Below are positions 17,300 to 25,984 of a stretch of 64,000 nucleotides of DNA, one piece after another; the stretch's first letter is position 1; each line of letters opens with the position of its first letter. The DNA comes from Promicromonospora iranensis (GTDB lineage: Bacteria; Actinomycetota; Actinomycetes; Actinomycetales; Cellulomonadaceae). The translations under genes and the position numbers were made by a program. The notes beneath the pieces are model-generated. The model was not told where the DNA came from. It did not search any database and worked only from the letters and a program-made list of their open reading frames with translations. The stretch is taken from assembly GCF_028994775.1 (NCBI RefSeq), contig NZ_JAJQMN010000009.1, positions 280,215 to 344,214 on the forward strand, read 5' to 3'.

Positions 17300-17674
17300 C
17301 TACCTCGCCGGGGCGCGGCGGAGGCGCTCCGCCGTGTCGGGCCACGGGACGTCCACCCGCTTCGTGGGCGACAGCGACTTGGACAGGAACGCGTCGCGCA
17401 GCACGATCCCAGCGGGCGAGAGCTCGATGACCGTGAGCTCGGGCCCTTCGCCGTCGAGCAGCCACGGTTCCGCCAGCTCCCGCAGACCACGGTCGAGCAC
17501 GAGCTCCTCGGCCGCGTGATAGTCCTGCGCCTCGCCCACGGCATGGCCGAGGCGGTTGCGCGGGATCACGTCGGCGTAGTCAGCGGTCAGCGGCTCGAGG
17601 TAGCCAACGGTCTCGCCGTCCTCCCGAGTGACGGCGAGCCAGGTGTCGATGGGTGCGATCTCCGGCGTCGTCAT
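17300..17674 (-). CDS. Conserved hypothetical protein
   Basis: A 124-residue acidic soluble protein with no signal peptide or membrane segment; I do not recognise the family. The N-terminal third (TWLAVTREDGETVGYLEPL) looks like a beta-hairpin. The C-terminus (ELTVIELSPAGIVLRDAFLSKSL, ending VDVPWPDTAERLRRAPAR) is typical of small conserved actinobacterial proteins. The start is supported by TATGGT 6 nt upstream. It lies 75 bp downstream of the M20 amidohydrolase gene on the same strand but seems to have its own promoter. Confidence 0.65.
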   Translation of the reverse strand: MTTPEIAPIDTWLAVTREDGETVGYLEPLTADYADVIPRNRLGHAVGEAQDYHAAEELVLDRGLRELAEPWLLDGEGPELTVIELSPAGIVLRDAFLSKSLSPTKRVDVPWPDTAERLRRAPAR

Positions 17675-17680
17675 GGCCCG

Positions 17681-17686
17681 ACCATA
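17681..17686 (-). promoter_or_regulatory. -10 element TATGGT for the 124-residue gene
   Basis: On the minus strand TATGGT ends 6 nt before the ATG at 17674, a leaderless arrangement. Confidence 0.5.
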
Positions 17687-17749
17687 AGGGCGCCTCCTGC
17701 ACGAGGCCCCCTGTTTTTGGCCGGGAGCCGATCAGCTCCGGTCCGACGT

Positions 17750-19114
17750 TCAGTCGAAGTACGCCGGCACGTCGACGGCGCCGCCCTCCTCGGCGAATTC
17801 CTCGTGGACGGCGGCGCGCAGACCGGCGTCGTACAGGTAGTCCAGGGCCGTCGACGCGAGCCCGGCAGCGCTGTCGACGGCTGCGGACACCGCCGCGGGG
17901 CTTGCCGCGGCGGTGGCGAACTCGGCGGTGTGCAGAGCGACGTCCGGCTCGGAGACCTGCACGAGCGGGTGGATGCCGGGGATGCGGAAGGAGAAGTTGC
18001 CGAAGTCGGTGGATGCCGCGAGCGTCTCGGACAGCACCCCGGCGGGCAGCGGGTCGCGCCCGCGGCGGCGCTGGGCAGAGACCCACCGGTCGGTGAGCCG
18101 CCGGTTGGTGCGCACCGGGAGGCTCGGGTGAGCGCCGTCGTCCCAGGTGATCTCCACGTCCGTACCGGTCATGCGGGCGGCGCCGTGCGCGATGTCGTCC
18201 AGGCGCCGTGACAGGTCACGCAAGGTGTCGGCGTACTTGGACCGCGCGTACAGGTGCACGACCGCCCGCTCCGTGATGATGCTCGGCCGGGTGCCGCCCT
18301 CCGCGATCGTCGCGTGCACCCGGTCCACCGGCGGCATCTGCTGCCGCAGGAGGCCGATGCCCTGGTAGGCGAGGGTGGCGGCGTCGAGGGCGTTGCGGCC
18401 CATGTAGGGCTGGGCGGAGGCGTGCGCGGGGCGCCCGCTGAAGGTCCAGGTCAGCAGGCGGCGACCGAGCCAGACCTGGTCGGCGACGTCGAGCCCGTAC
18501 GGGTGCACCATGATCGCGGCGTCGATCCCCTCCAGGGCTCCGTTGCGGGCCAGGACCTCCTTGCCTGTGTGCCCTTCCTCGGCGGGTGTGCCGAGCAGGA
18601 CGACGCGTCCGGCGGGTGCCGCACCGGAGGTCATGACCTCGTGCAGGGCGAGGAACGCCCCGACGCCGGACGCCGCGATGACGTTGTGGCCGCACGCGTG
18701 GCCGATGCCGGGCAGTGCGTCGTACTCCGCGCAGATCGCGATGGTCGGTCCGGCGGGGTCGCCGACCTCCGCCCGGAACGCCGTCGGCACGCCGTGCGCG
18801 CCGAGCTGGGCCTTGACGCCGTGCCGTGCCAGCACCTCGACCAGCGTCGCCGCGCTGCGGTGCTCCTCGAAGGCCGGCTCGGGGTCGGCATGCAGGCGTC
18901 GCACGATCTCGGCGAGCTCCGGTTCGAGCCGGTCGGCTGCTCCCTCGACGGCGGCGACCAGGTCGGCAGGCGCACCGCCGTCGGGCAGCGCTCCCGGCCT
19001 GCCGGGCTCGGTGCCACCCGCGGAGGCCGCACCGGTCAGCGCCTCTCGCCGCCCGGCGGTCTCGGCGACCAGGTGGTCCAGGTAGGCGGTGCTGGGCGGG
19101 GTGGAGCGGCTCAT
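17750..19114 (-). CDS. M20-family amidohydrolase, AbgB-like
   Basis: A 454-residue metallopeptidase-fold hydrolase. Numbered from the chosen start, it has AEYDALPGIGHACGHN (about 129-144; Asp132, Cys141 and His143 as metal-site residues), GTPAEEGHTGKEVL (about 176-187, catalytic Glu pair) and a lid-domain GRPAHASAQP. A 60-residue Gly/Ala-rich N-terminus precedes the core. The divergent neighbour is an AbgT-type transporter, so cleavage of imported p-aminobenzoyl-glutamate or a similar amide is the best guess. Two in-frame ATGs exist; I chose 19114 because TACGAT ends 7 nt before it and overlaps the upstream ATG at 19123. Confidence 0.85.
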   Translation of the reverse strand: MSRSTPPSTAYLDHLVAETAGRREALTGAASAGGTEPGRPGALPDGGAPADLVAAVEGAADRLEPELAEIVRRLHADPEPAFEEHRSAATLVEVLARHGVKAQLGAHGVPTAFRAEVGDPAGPTIAICAEYDALPGIGHACGHNVIAASGVGAFLALHEVMTSGAAPAGRVVLLGTPAEEGHTGKEVLARNGALEGIDAAIMVHPYGLDVADQVWLGRRLLTWTFSGRPAHASAQPYMGRNALDAATLAYQGIGLLRQQMPPVDRVHATIAEGGTRPSIITERAVVHLYARSKYADTLRDLSRRLDDIAHGAARMTGTDVEITWDDGAHPSLPVRTNRRLTDRWVSAQRRRGRDPLPAGVLSETLAASTDFGNFSFRIPGIHPLVQVSEPDVALHTAEFATAAASPAAVSAAVDSAAGLASTALDYLYDAGLRAAVHEEFAEEGGAVDVPAYFD

Positions 19115-19121
19115 GCGGTCC

Positions 19122-19127
19122 ATCGTA
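19122..19127 (-). promoter_or_regulatory. -10 element TACGAT for the M20 gene
   Basis: On the minus strand TACGAT ends 7 nt before the ATG at 19114 and overlaps the competing ATG at 19123, which decides the start. Confidence 0.45.
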
Positions 19128-19226
19128 TGGAAGGCCGTAACCTGGCCGAAAAATCACCCTCTACATTGCGATCCTAGGCTGCCTGACCGACGCCGGAGCC
19201 GAGACGCCAGAGCCAAGGGAGACCGC

Positions 19227-20843
19227 ATGAGCACCGCAGTACCGTCCGTCCGCCCGTCGCGGGCCGACAGATTTCTGGGCGCCGTGGAGCGGGTCGGGAA
19301 CAGGCTGCCCGAGCCGTTCACGCTCTTCCTCATCCTCTTCCTGACGATCGCGCTCGTCTCGACGTTCATGGCGCTCGCCGACGTGACCGTGCAGGTGCCG
19401 GGGGCCGAGGAGGTCACAGAGATCCAGGGCCTGTTCACGCCCGAGGGCCTGACGTGGTTCACCGAGAACATCGGCGCCAACTACATAGGCTTCCCACCCC
19501 TGACGACGGTGCTGACCATCTGGCTCGCTGTCGGTGTCGCGGAGCAGACGGGCCTGCTCGCCGCGGGCGTCCGGGCGGTCTTCGGCTCGGCGCCGCGGTG
19601 GGCACTGCCCTACGCCGTCGGTTTCGTGGGCGTCGGGGGCAGCGTCATGTCCGACAGCGCCTTCATCGTCATCCCGCCGCTCGCGGCGATGGTGTTCAAG
19701 GCTGCCGGCCGGCACCCGGTGGCGGGCCTGCTCGGGGGCTTCGCCGCCGCGGGTGCCGGCTACTCCACGAACTTCGCCGTGACCAGCCTGGACGCCCTGT
19801 TCGCCGGCATCACCGTGTCGGTGACGCAGATCCTGCCCAACCCGGGCGACCCGGTGAACCCGGTGTCCAACTGGTACTTCAACGTGGTCTCGGCGCTCCT
19901 GCTGTCCGTGCTCGCCGGGTTCCTGATCGACAAGGTCCTGGAGCCGCGCCTGGTGCGGCAGGGCGTCCGGGTCGAGGAGGCGCGGTTCACCGGCACGGTG
20001 GTGCCAGGCGCCGACAGGACCGTGCCGGGGGCCGACGCCGAGGGCGAGCCCGTCGGCGCCGTCCAGTCGGCAGAGCTCTCGGAGACCGAGCGGCGCGGGC
20101 TGTGGTTCGCCATCGGTTCGCTGCTGCTGGTGGCCGCGGTGCTCGCGGTCGCGTTCGTGGTACCCGCGTCACCGTGGCGCAACGAGGACGGCGGGTTCCT
20201 GCCCGAGTCGCCGCTGCTCAGCTCGATCACCTTCGTGATCTTCGTGCTGTTCCTCGTGCCCGGCGTCCTGTACGGCGTGGTGACCGGAGCCATCGCGTCG
20301 ATGAAGGACATCCCGCGGATGCTGGAGCAGTCGATCAGGGACATGGCGGGGTTCCTGGTGCTGGCGTTCGTGCTCGGCCAGTTCATCGCACTGTTCAACT
20401 GGTCCGGCGTCGGCCAGTGGATCGCCGTGGCGGGCGCCGAGGGGCTCGAGTCGAGCGGCCTGACCGGCTACGGGGCGATCATCGGCTTCCTCGTGCTCGC
20501 CTCGCTGCTGAACCTGTTCATCATCTCGGGGTCGTCGCTGTGGACCATCATGGCGGCCGTGTTCGTGCCGATGTTCGCGCTCATCGGCTACGAACCCGGG
20601 TTCGTGCAGGCGGCGTTCCGCGTGGGCGACTCCGCCACGCAGATCATCACGCCGCTCAACCCGTACATGATCGTGCTGCTCACGTTCCTGCGCCGGTGGG
20701 AACCCGGCGCCGGCCTCGGCACGGTGATGGCGCGGCTGCTGCCCTTCACCGTGGCGTTCTGGCTGGTCTGGGCGGCGGTCCTGTCGGTGTTCTTCTTCTT
20801 CGACCTGCCCGTCGGGCCGGGTAACGGGATCTTCCTGGAGTAG
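19227..20843 (+). CDS. AbgT-family transporter
   Basis: A 538-residue integral membrane protein of the AbgT family, which imports p-aminobenzoyl-glutamate or exports sulfonamide-like antifolates. Recognisable segments are the first helix (RLPEPFTLFLILFLTIALV), GGSVMSDSAFIVIPPLAAMVF, the hairpin GYSTNFAVTSLDALFAGIT and the C-terminal SATQIITPLNPYMIVLLTFL. A soluble insert (about 240-290) separates the halves. AAGGGA precedes the ATG by 6 nt. It pairs divergently with the M20 amidohydrolase, as abgT does with abgAB in enterobacteria. The stop lies 9 bp from the convergent purB stop with no room for a terminator. Confidence 0.93.
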   Translation: MSTAVPSVRPSRADRFLGAVERVGNRLPEPFTLFLILFLTIALVSTFMALADVTVQVPGAEEVTEIQGLFTPEGLTWFTENIGANYIGFPPLTTVLTIWLAVGVAEQTGLLAAGVRAVFGSAPRWALPYAVGFVGVGGSVMSDSAFIVIPPLAAMVFKAAGRHPVAGLLGGFAAAGAGYSTNFAVTSLDALFAGITVSVTQILPNPGDPVNPVSNWYFNVVSALLLSVLAGFLIDKVLEPRLVRQGVRVEEARFTGTVVPGADRTVPGADAEGEPVGAVQSAELSETERRGLWFAIGSLLLVAAVLAVAFVVPASPWRNEDGGFLPESPLLSSITFVIFVLFLVPGVLYGVVTGAIASMKDIPRMLEQSIRDMAGFLVLAFVLGQFIALFNWSGVGQWIAVAGAEGLESSGLTGYGAIIGFLVLASLLNLFIISGSSLWTIMAAVFVPMFALIGYEPGFVQAAFRVGDSATQIITPLNPYMIVLLTFLRRWEPGAGLGTVMARLLPFTVAFWLVWAAVLSVFFFFDLPVGPGNGIFLE

Positions 20844-20851
20844 CAGGAGAC

Positions 20852-22348
20852 CTACTTGAGGTGGTCCCGCACCAGCTGCTCGGCCAGCCCCGTGTACGTC
20901 GCGGGGGTCAGCGCGGCGAGGCGGGCGGCGACGTCGTCGGGCAGGCCGAGGCCTGCCACGAACTCGCGCATGCGAGCGCCGTCCACACGCTGGCCGCGCG
21001 TGAGGTCCTTGAGCCGCTCGTACGGGTTCTCCATGCCGGGCACACCCGCGACGGACGCCGCGCGCATCGCAGACTGGACGGGCTCGCCCAGCACCTCCCA
21101 GTTGGCGTCGAGGTCCTCGCGCAGCAGCGTCTCGTTGACGGCGAGCCGGTCCAGGCCCCGCGCCACGTTGTCGATGGCGAGCAGGCTGTGCCCGAACGCC
21201 GGGCCGATGTTCCGCTGCGTCGTCGAGTCGGTGAGGTCGCGCTGCAGGCGGCTCGTCACGAGCGTCGCCGAGAGGGTGTCCAGGAGCGAGCACGAGATCT
21301 CGAGGTTGGCCTCGGCGTTCTCGAACCGGATCGGGTTCACCTTGTGCGGCATCGTGGACGAACCGGTGGCGCCCGCGACCGGGATCTGCGTGAAGAAGCC
21401 GAGCGAGATGTACGTCCACACGTCGGTCGCGAGGTTGTGCAGGATCCGGTTGAAGCGGGCGACGTCGGCGTAGACCTCCGCCTGCCAGTCGTGCGACTCG
21501 ATCTGCGTGGTCAGCGGGTTCCAGTCCAGCCCGAGACCCTCGACGAACGCCTTCGACACGGCAGGCCAGTCGGCGGTCGGGACGGCGACGGTGTGCGCCC
21601 CGTAGGTGCCGGTGGCGCCGTTCAGCTTGCCCAGGAACTCGGCGCCCTCGATGCGGCGGAGCTGACGGCGTAGGCGGTGAGCCAGCACGGCGAGCTCCTT
21701 GCCCAGCGTGGTCGGCGTCGCCGGCTGCCCGTGCGTACGGCTCAGCAGGGGCACCGCGGCGTGCTCGCGCGCCATACCTGCCAGCTGGTCGACGACGGCG
21801 TTCGCGGCCGGGAGCCAGACGTCGCGGACCGCACCCCGCACCATCAGCGCGTACGAGAGGTTGTTGATGTCCTCGCTCGTGCAGGCGAAGTGCACCAGCT
21901 CGCTGGCCGCGGGGAGGCTGGTCGTGCCCAGCGCCTCCGGAGCGGCGGCGATGCGCCGCTTGATGAAGTACTCGACGGCCTTCACGTCGTGCACGGTCTC
22001 GCGCTCGATCTCGGCCAGCTCGGCGATCTCGTCCGCGCCGAACGTCGCGGGGATCGTGCGGAGGTAGCCGACCTCCTGCGGGGACAGCGTCGGCGCGCCG
22101 GGGACCACCGGCGCCTCGACGCCGGGCGCGCCGTTGCACAGCGTGATGAGCCACTCCACCTCGACGTGGATGCGCTCACGGTTCAGCGCGGCCTCGCTCA
22201 GGTGGTCCACGAGCGGGGCGACGGCCTTGCGGTACCGGCCGTCGAGCGGTCCGAGCGCGATGGCCGGGCTCACCTCCGCGAGGGTGACGCGGGCGTCGGG
22301 GCTGGCAGGGCTGGCGGCAGGCGCGGTCGTCTCAGGCACGTCCTCCAT
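20852..22348 (-). CDS. purB: Adenylosuccinate lyase
   Basis: A 498-residue member of the fumarase/aspartase superfamily. It catalyses two steps in purine synthesis: SAICAR to AICAR plus fumarate, and adenylosuccinate to AMP plus fumarate. It carries the signature GSSTMPHKVNP, the LSRTHGQPATPTTLGKEL segment with the catalytic His region, and the substrate loop CTSEDINNLSYALM. The start at 22348 (MEDVPETT) is preceded by a GGGAG-containing stretch very close to the ATG; a short variable Ala/Pro-rich N-terminus follows. The gene stands alone with respect to other pur genes in the window. Confidence 0.95.
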   Translation of the reverse strand: MEDVPETTAPAASPASPDARVTLAEVSPAIALGPLDGRYRKAVAPLVDHLSEAALNRERIHVEVEWLITLCNGAPGVEAPVVPGAPTLSPQEVGYLRTIPATFGADEIAELAEIERETVHDVKAVEYFIKRRIAAAPEALGTTSLPAASELVHFACTSEDINNLSYALMVRGAVRDVWLPAANAVVDQLAGMAREHAAVPLLSRTHGQPATPTTLGKELAVLAHRLRRQLRRIEGAEFLGKLNGATGTYGAHTVAVPTADWPAVSKAFVEGLGLDWNPLTTQIESHDWQAEVYADVARFNRILHNLATDVWTYISLGFFTQIPVAGATGSSTMPHKVNPIRFENAEANLEISCSLLDTLSATLVTSRLQRDLTDSTTQRNIGPAFGHSLLAIDNVARGLDRLAVNETLLREDLDANWEVLGEPVQSAMRAASVAGVPGMENPYERLKDLTRGQRVDGARMREFVAGLGLPDDVAARLAALTPATYTGLAEQLVRDHLK

Positions 22349-22567
22349 TCTCCCACGGGAGTTCCGCGGAGGACCCGCACAGACCCGCAGGACGGCGTCG
22401 CGCCGCCGCGAGCCCGACCACACCCGGCCGTTCCGGGTTGCTGTGCACAGGCGACCCCCACCAGCCGACGCCGACGCCCGGACCCCACCTAGCGTCGTGT
22501 TCACCAGAAGACACCAGAGGGGAGCCCGGCGGATGGGCACAGCAGGACGAGCAGCGAGGAAGAGGCG

Positions 22568-22822
22568 ATGACGCGTGCGTGCGGGGCGCCCGCACCCGGA
22601 TCAGGTGAGCCGAGCACGGCGCTCGCGGCGGCCCTGGAGCTGGTGATCCGGGGGATCGAGCAGCTGCGGGCCGCCGTCGAGGTGGAGTGGCAGGCACCTG
22701 CCGCCGAGCTGTACCGGGCAGAGGTGGCTGAGGCGGCGCTCGCCGTAGCGCGCGACCTCCTGCTGCTGAAGGAGGCGATCCGGCGGGCAGAAACCTTCCG
22801 TACCGCGGGCGGGCTCGGATGA
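22568..22822 (+). CDS. Small WXG100-like protein
   Basis: An 84-residue, almost wholly helical protein. It has a central tryptophan (W41) in a WQAPAAELY motif between two amphipathic helices (about 18-38 and 46-72). This is the length and layout of WXG100/ESAT-6-like proteins, with WxG replaced by WQA and followed by the usual AA..Y. Members are exported by type VII secretion as helical-hairpin dimers, often with a larger partner. Here the stop overlaps the start of a 517-residue hydrolase (ATGA), implying coupled translation. GGAAGAGG precedes the ATG. No secretion machinery lies in the window, so export is inference. Confidence 0.6.
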   Translation: MTRACGAPAPGSGEPSTALAAALELVIRGIEQLRAAVEVEWQAPAAELYRAEVAEAALAVARDLLLLKEAIRRAETFRTAGGLG

Positions 22823-24372
22823 CGATCCCCTGGCCGGCGCGGCCCGGAGGCCCGCACGCGCCGTCGGACACCGTCGTGGTCTACGGGGGAGCGGGCACCA
22901 CCAGCGTCGAGTCGGACTCGGTGCGCCGAGCGGCCGCCAGGGTGGCAGGTGCCGCCGACGAGCTGCGGGCCGCCGCGGCGCAGTGCCTGGCGGCGAGCGG
23001 GAACATCGTGGTGCCGGGGCTCCCGGGAACAGCTCCCGGCATGCCCTGGCCTGACGGCGGCACGGGCGGTGTCGCCACGCTGGGTCCGGTCGCCCTGGCG
23101 CTGGAGGCGGCGGCGCACGAGGCGGCGCGATCCCTCGTCGCACGTGCCGACCTGTGCGACCTGCTCGGCTGGCGCCTGCTCCGGGCGGCCGGCCTCTACG
23201 AGGAGGCGGAGTCGACGGCGGAGCGGGTGGTCGGCGCCCTGATCACCGCCGGGACCTTCGGTACGGGGGCAGCGCTGGGCAGCCTGGGCTGGGCGGGTCT
23301 CGTGGGCGTCGGTGCCGTGGGCGGCGCCGAGGTCGCCGGGCGCCTGGCCGGGGGAACCCTGACCAGCCGGGCCACCGTGGCGGTAGCGGGCTGGGCCGCA
23401 TCGGGTGCGACGCGCGGGGCCGCGCCCTTCTCGGACGAGCTGTTCGCGGGTGCGGGCAGCGGTGTCGCGCTGGCTCAGGCCGGGCGGGCCGAGGGGCGCT
23501 CCGGCGTGGCCGGGGGAGCCGCGGTCCTCGCGCACGTGGCTCGCGAGGCACCGGTTCTCGGGAACGATGACGACGGGTTCCGGGTCATGCGGGTCGGCCC
23601 CGGCGACTTCGCTGACGGAGCGGTCCCCGCATGGTCCGGCCGCGGTGCGTCGTCGGTCCAGGAGGCGCTGACCAGGATCGACGACCTCTACCCCGGTACA
23701 GGCGGCGCCCCGGCGGCGACCGTGGCGGTGCAGAAGGTGGTGGGGGAGGGCGGCCAGGTGTCCTGGACCGTGCTGATCCCCGGCACCCAGTCGGCGCTGC
23801 CGGCAGACCATCCCTGGGACGGCCGGACCGACCTGGAGCTCGTGGCCGGCCAGGCCGACGGCGCCACGGCGGCGATCGAGCGCGCACTCGCCGACTCCGA
23901 CGTCGGTCCCGACGAGCCGGTGACCCTCGTGGGACACAGCCTGGGCGGAATCGCGGCGGTGGCGCTCGCTTCACGAGCGGGCTTCGCCGAGCGGTACCGG
24001 GTCGGGGGCCTCGTCACCGCCGGGTCGCCCACGGGTCTCCTGGCGACACCGCCCGGCGTCCCCGTGCTGCACCTGGAGACCCCGGAAGAGCTCGTCCCGA
24101 ACACGGACGGCCGCTCTGCCGCGGAGAATCCCCGTACCCGCGACCGGGTCACGGTGGTTCGGTCGTTGCGGGAGTCGACAGACCCCGGCGACCGAACGGC
24201 GTCCGGCGACGTGGTGCAGGCGCACTCGGTCACCACGCACGTCCGGACGCTCGACCTCGCGGTAGGGCTCGGTGACCCCCGGGTCGCGGAGGTGGCAGAC
24301 CGGATCGGCCCGCGCCTGAGCGGCGCGACGGCGGAGACCAGGTACTACCGGGTGGAGCGCGTCAGTCGGTGA
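22819..24372 (+). CDS. Alpha/beta-hydrolase (lipase-like) with N-terminal helical module
   Basis: A 517-residue protein without a signal peptide. The first 150 residues or so are helical (VRRAAARVAGAADELRAAAAQ...LVARADLCDLLGWRLLRAAGLYEEAE), resembling WXG/LXG-type export modules. A Gly/Ala-rich hydrophobic stretch follows (about 135-200). The C-terminal half is an alpha/beta hydrolase with VLIPGTQ as a probable oxyanion segment and VGHSLGG (nucleophile Ser374). The Asp and His of the triad are probably in the ETPEELVPNTDG region and QAHSVTTHV. It may be a secreted lipase or a polymorphic-toxin-like effector; no immunity gene is evident. The 3' end overlaps the convergent gene by 11 bp. Confidence 0.7.
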   Translation: MTIPWPARPGGPHAPSDTVVVYGGAGTTSVESDSVRRAAARVAGAADELRAAAAQCLAASGNIVVPGLPGTAPGMPWPDGGTGGVATLGPVALALEAAAHEAARSLVARADLCDLLGWRLLRAAGLYEEAESTAERVVGALITAGTFGTGAALGSLGWAGLVGVGAVGGAEVAGRLAGGTLTSRATVAVAGWAASGATRGAAPFSDELFAGAGSGVALAQAGRAEGRSGVAGGAAVLAHVAREAPVLGNDDDGFRVMRVGPGDFADGAVPAWSGRGASSVQEALTRIDDLYPGTGGAPAATVAVQKVVGEGGQVSWTVLIPGTQSALPADHPWDGRTDLELVAGQADGATAAIERALADSDVGPDEPVTLVGHSLGGIAAVALASRAGFAERYRVGGLVTAGSPTGLLATPPGVPVLHLETPEELVPNTDGRSAAENPRTRDRVTVVRSLRESTDPGDRTASGDVVQAHSVTTHVRTLDLAVGLGDPRVAEVADRIGPRLSGATAETRYYRVERVSR

Positions 24373-24769
24373 TCTTGTTGGGCAGGATCGCCAGCAGGAT
24401 CGTCTGCACCACCGAGATCACCAGCGCCGCGAGCACGAACCACCAGAAGCCACCGTTCACCTCGAGGCCCCAGTTGGGCGTGTCGGAGAACCACGTCTGG
24501 TTGGTGATGAGCGTTGTGATCCACAGCATGAACGCGTTGATCAAGAACGACACCAGGCCGAGCGTGAGGATGTAGAGGGGGAGGGAGATGAGCTGGACGA
24601 TCGGCTTCACGATCATGTGGACCAGGCCGTAGATCACCGCCACCACCACGGTGGCGATGAGTGTGCCCAGAGCGGTGTCGTTGCTGATGATCTCCATGTG
24701 GGAGCCGAGGATCAGGGCCGACAGCCAGATTGCGAGTGCGGTGATGAGGATGCGCGCCACGAGCTTCAT
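24362..24769 (-). CDS. Phage-holin-superfamily IV (DUF) membrane protein
   Basis: A 135-residue protein with four hydrophobic segments (about 3-24, 32-57, 62-85 and 108-130). It has the family's VHMIVKPIVQLISLPLYILTLGL motif joining helices 2 and 3. Despite the family name this is a widespread chromosomal membrane protein of actinobacteria with no known function and no phage genes nearby. The start gives MKLVARILITALAIW; codons further upstream overlap the aminotransferase promoter. CACGAT 6 nt upstream is a weak candidate -10. Confidence 0.82.
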   Translation of the reverse strand: MKLVARILITALAIWLSALILGSHMEIISNDTALGTLIATVVVAVIYGLVHMIVKPIVQLISLPLYILTLGLVSFLINAFMLWITTLITNQTWFSDTPNWGLEVNGGFWWFVLAALVISVVQTILLAILPNKITD

Positions 24770-24783
24770 CTGGTCATCGTGGC

Positions 24784-25878
24784 ATGCTGACCCCCGTGGA
24801 TGAAGCATCAGTAGCGCTCCGGCCCGCCGTGTCGGCCCTGCCCGCCTACGTTCCCGGTGCGCGCAGCGGCTCGAACGCCCCGGCCTGGAAGCTCTCGTCG
24901 AACGAGAACCCGTACGCGCCGCTGCCGTCCGTCCAGGCGGCCATCACGCGCGCCGCGGCCGAGGTCAACCGGTATCCCGACATCTACGCCGACGAGCTCG
25001 TCGGCGCGCTCGCGGCACACAGCGGTGTCGCGGCCGAGAACGTCGTGGTCGGCAACGGTTCGGTGGCACTGCTGGCGCACGTGCTGAACGCGGTCGTCGA
25101 CCACGGGGACGAGATCGTGTTCCCGTGGCGCTCGTTCGAGGCCTATCCCATTGCGGCGGCGGTGTCCGGCGGCAACGTCGTGACCGTGCCGCTCGAGGAC
25201 GGCACCGGGCGGCTCGACCTGCCCGCCATGGCCGCAGCGGTCACGCCGCGCACCCGCGTGGTGCTGGTCTGCACGCCCAACAACCCGACCGGCCCGGCCG
25301 TGCACGCGGGCGAACTGGAGACGTTCCTGGCGGCGGTGCCGAAGAACGTGCTCGTCGTGCTGGACGAGGCGTACCTCGAGTTCGTGCGGGACCCGGAGGC
25401 GCCGATCGGCCTCGACGTGTTCCGGCGCCACTCGAACGTGCTGCTGCTGCGCACCCTGTCCAAGGCGCACGGCCTGGCCGGGCTCCGGATCGGCTACGCC
25501 ATCGGCGAGCCGCGCCTCGTCGCCGGGATCCGCTCCGTGTCCACACCGTTCGGCGTCTCGCTCGTCGCTCAGGCCGCCGGGCTGGCGACGCTGGAGCCGG
25601 AGGCGCAGGGCCAGCTGAAGGAGCACGTCGAGGCGCTGGTCAGCGAGCGCACCCGTGTCGTCGAGAGCCTGCGTGGTCAGGGCTGGGTACTGCCGGAGAC
25701 GCACGCGAACTTCGTGTGGTTCGACCTGGGTGAGGCGACCATGGAACGTGCCGCAGAGGCGAAGGACGCCGGTGTCCTGGTGCGCCCGTTCGCGGGCCAC
25801 GGGATCCGTGTGAGCATCGGCGACCCGGAGGCGAACGACGCCTTCCTGGCAGTCGCCTCAGCCTGGCGCCAAAGCTGA
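24784..25878 (+). CDS. PLP-dependent aminotransferase, HisC/Pat type
   Basis: A 364-residue fold-type I class II aminotransferase. Visible are the LSSNENPYAPLPSV start, VVVGNGSVALLAHVL, PWRSFEAYPI, CTPNNPTGP, LDEAYLEF (Asp194 contacts the PLP ring) and TLSKAHGLAGLRIGYA (Lys227, Schiff base). Actinobacterial homologues act on histidinol phosphate or on aromatic amino acids (Pat). Isolated copies outside a his operon, as here, are usually the aromatic form, so I leave the symbol blank. The ATG at 24784 is only 14 bp from the divergent start; a GTG at 24796 is an alternative. Confidence 0.88.
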   Translation: MLTPVDEASVALRPAVSALPAYVPGARSGSNAPAWKLSSNENPYAPLPSVQAAITRAAAEVNRYPDIYADELVGALAAHSGVAAENVVVGNGSVALLAHVLNAVVDHGDEIVFPWRSFEAYPIAAAVSGGNVVTVPLEDGTGRLDLPAMAAAVTPRTRVVLVCTPNNPTGPAVHAGELETFLAAVPKNVLVVLDEAYLEFVRDPEAPIGLDVFRRHSNVLLLRTLSKAHGLAGLRIGYAIGEPRLVAGIRSVSTPFGVSLVAQAAGLATLEPEAQGQLKEHVEALVSERTRVVESLRGQGWVLPETHANFVWFDLGEATMERAAEAKDAGVLVRPFAGHGIRVSIGDPEANDAFLAVASAWRQS

Positions 25879-25881
25879 CGG

Positions 25882-25945
25882 TGGTCGGCAGGACGTCAGG
25901 TGGTCGGCATTCCGAGCGACCGATCACCTGACCTTCTGCCGACCA
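25882..25945. terminator. Bidirectional terminator after the aminotransferase
   Basis: 21-bp arms (25882-25902 and 25925-25945) with two mismatches flank a 22-nt loop, between convergent genes. Confidence 0.75.
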
Positions 25946-25984
25946 TCCTTGCTGGGCCCAGCCCCGCTCGGCTCGGCCACGGGG

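Noticed and set aside
22533-22571. 12-codon ORF (MGTAGRAARKRR) whose stop overlaps the WXG100-like start
   Set aside because: The Shine-Dalgarno-like GGGGAG is 8 nt away and the coupling is neat, but Arg/Ala/Gly content is what random GC-rich DNA gives. Not enough to call a leader peptide.
24362-24769. Holin-family gene considered as a prophage marker
   Set aside because: The family name is historical; no integrase, terminase, capsid or endolysin genes are nearby and the flanks are housekeeping genes.
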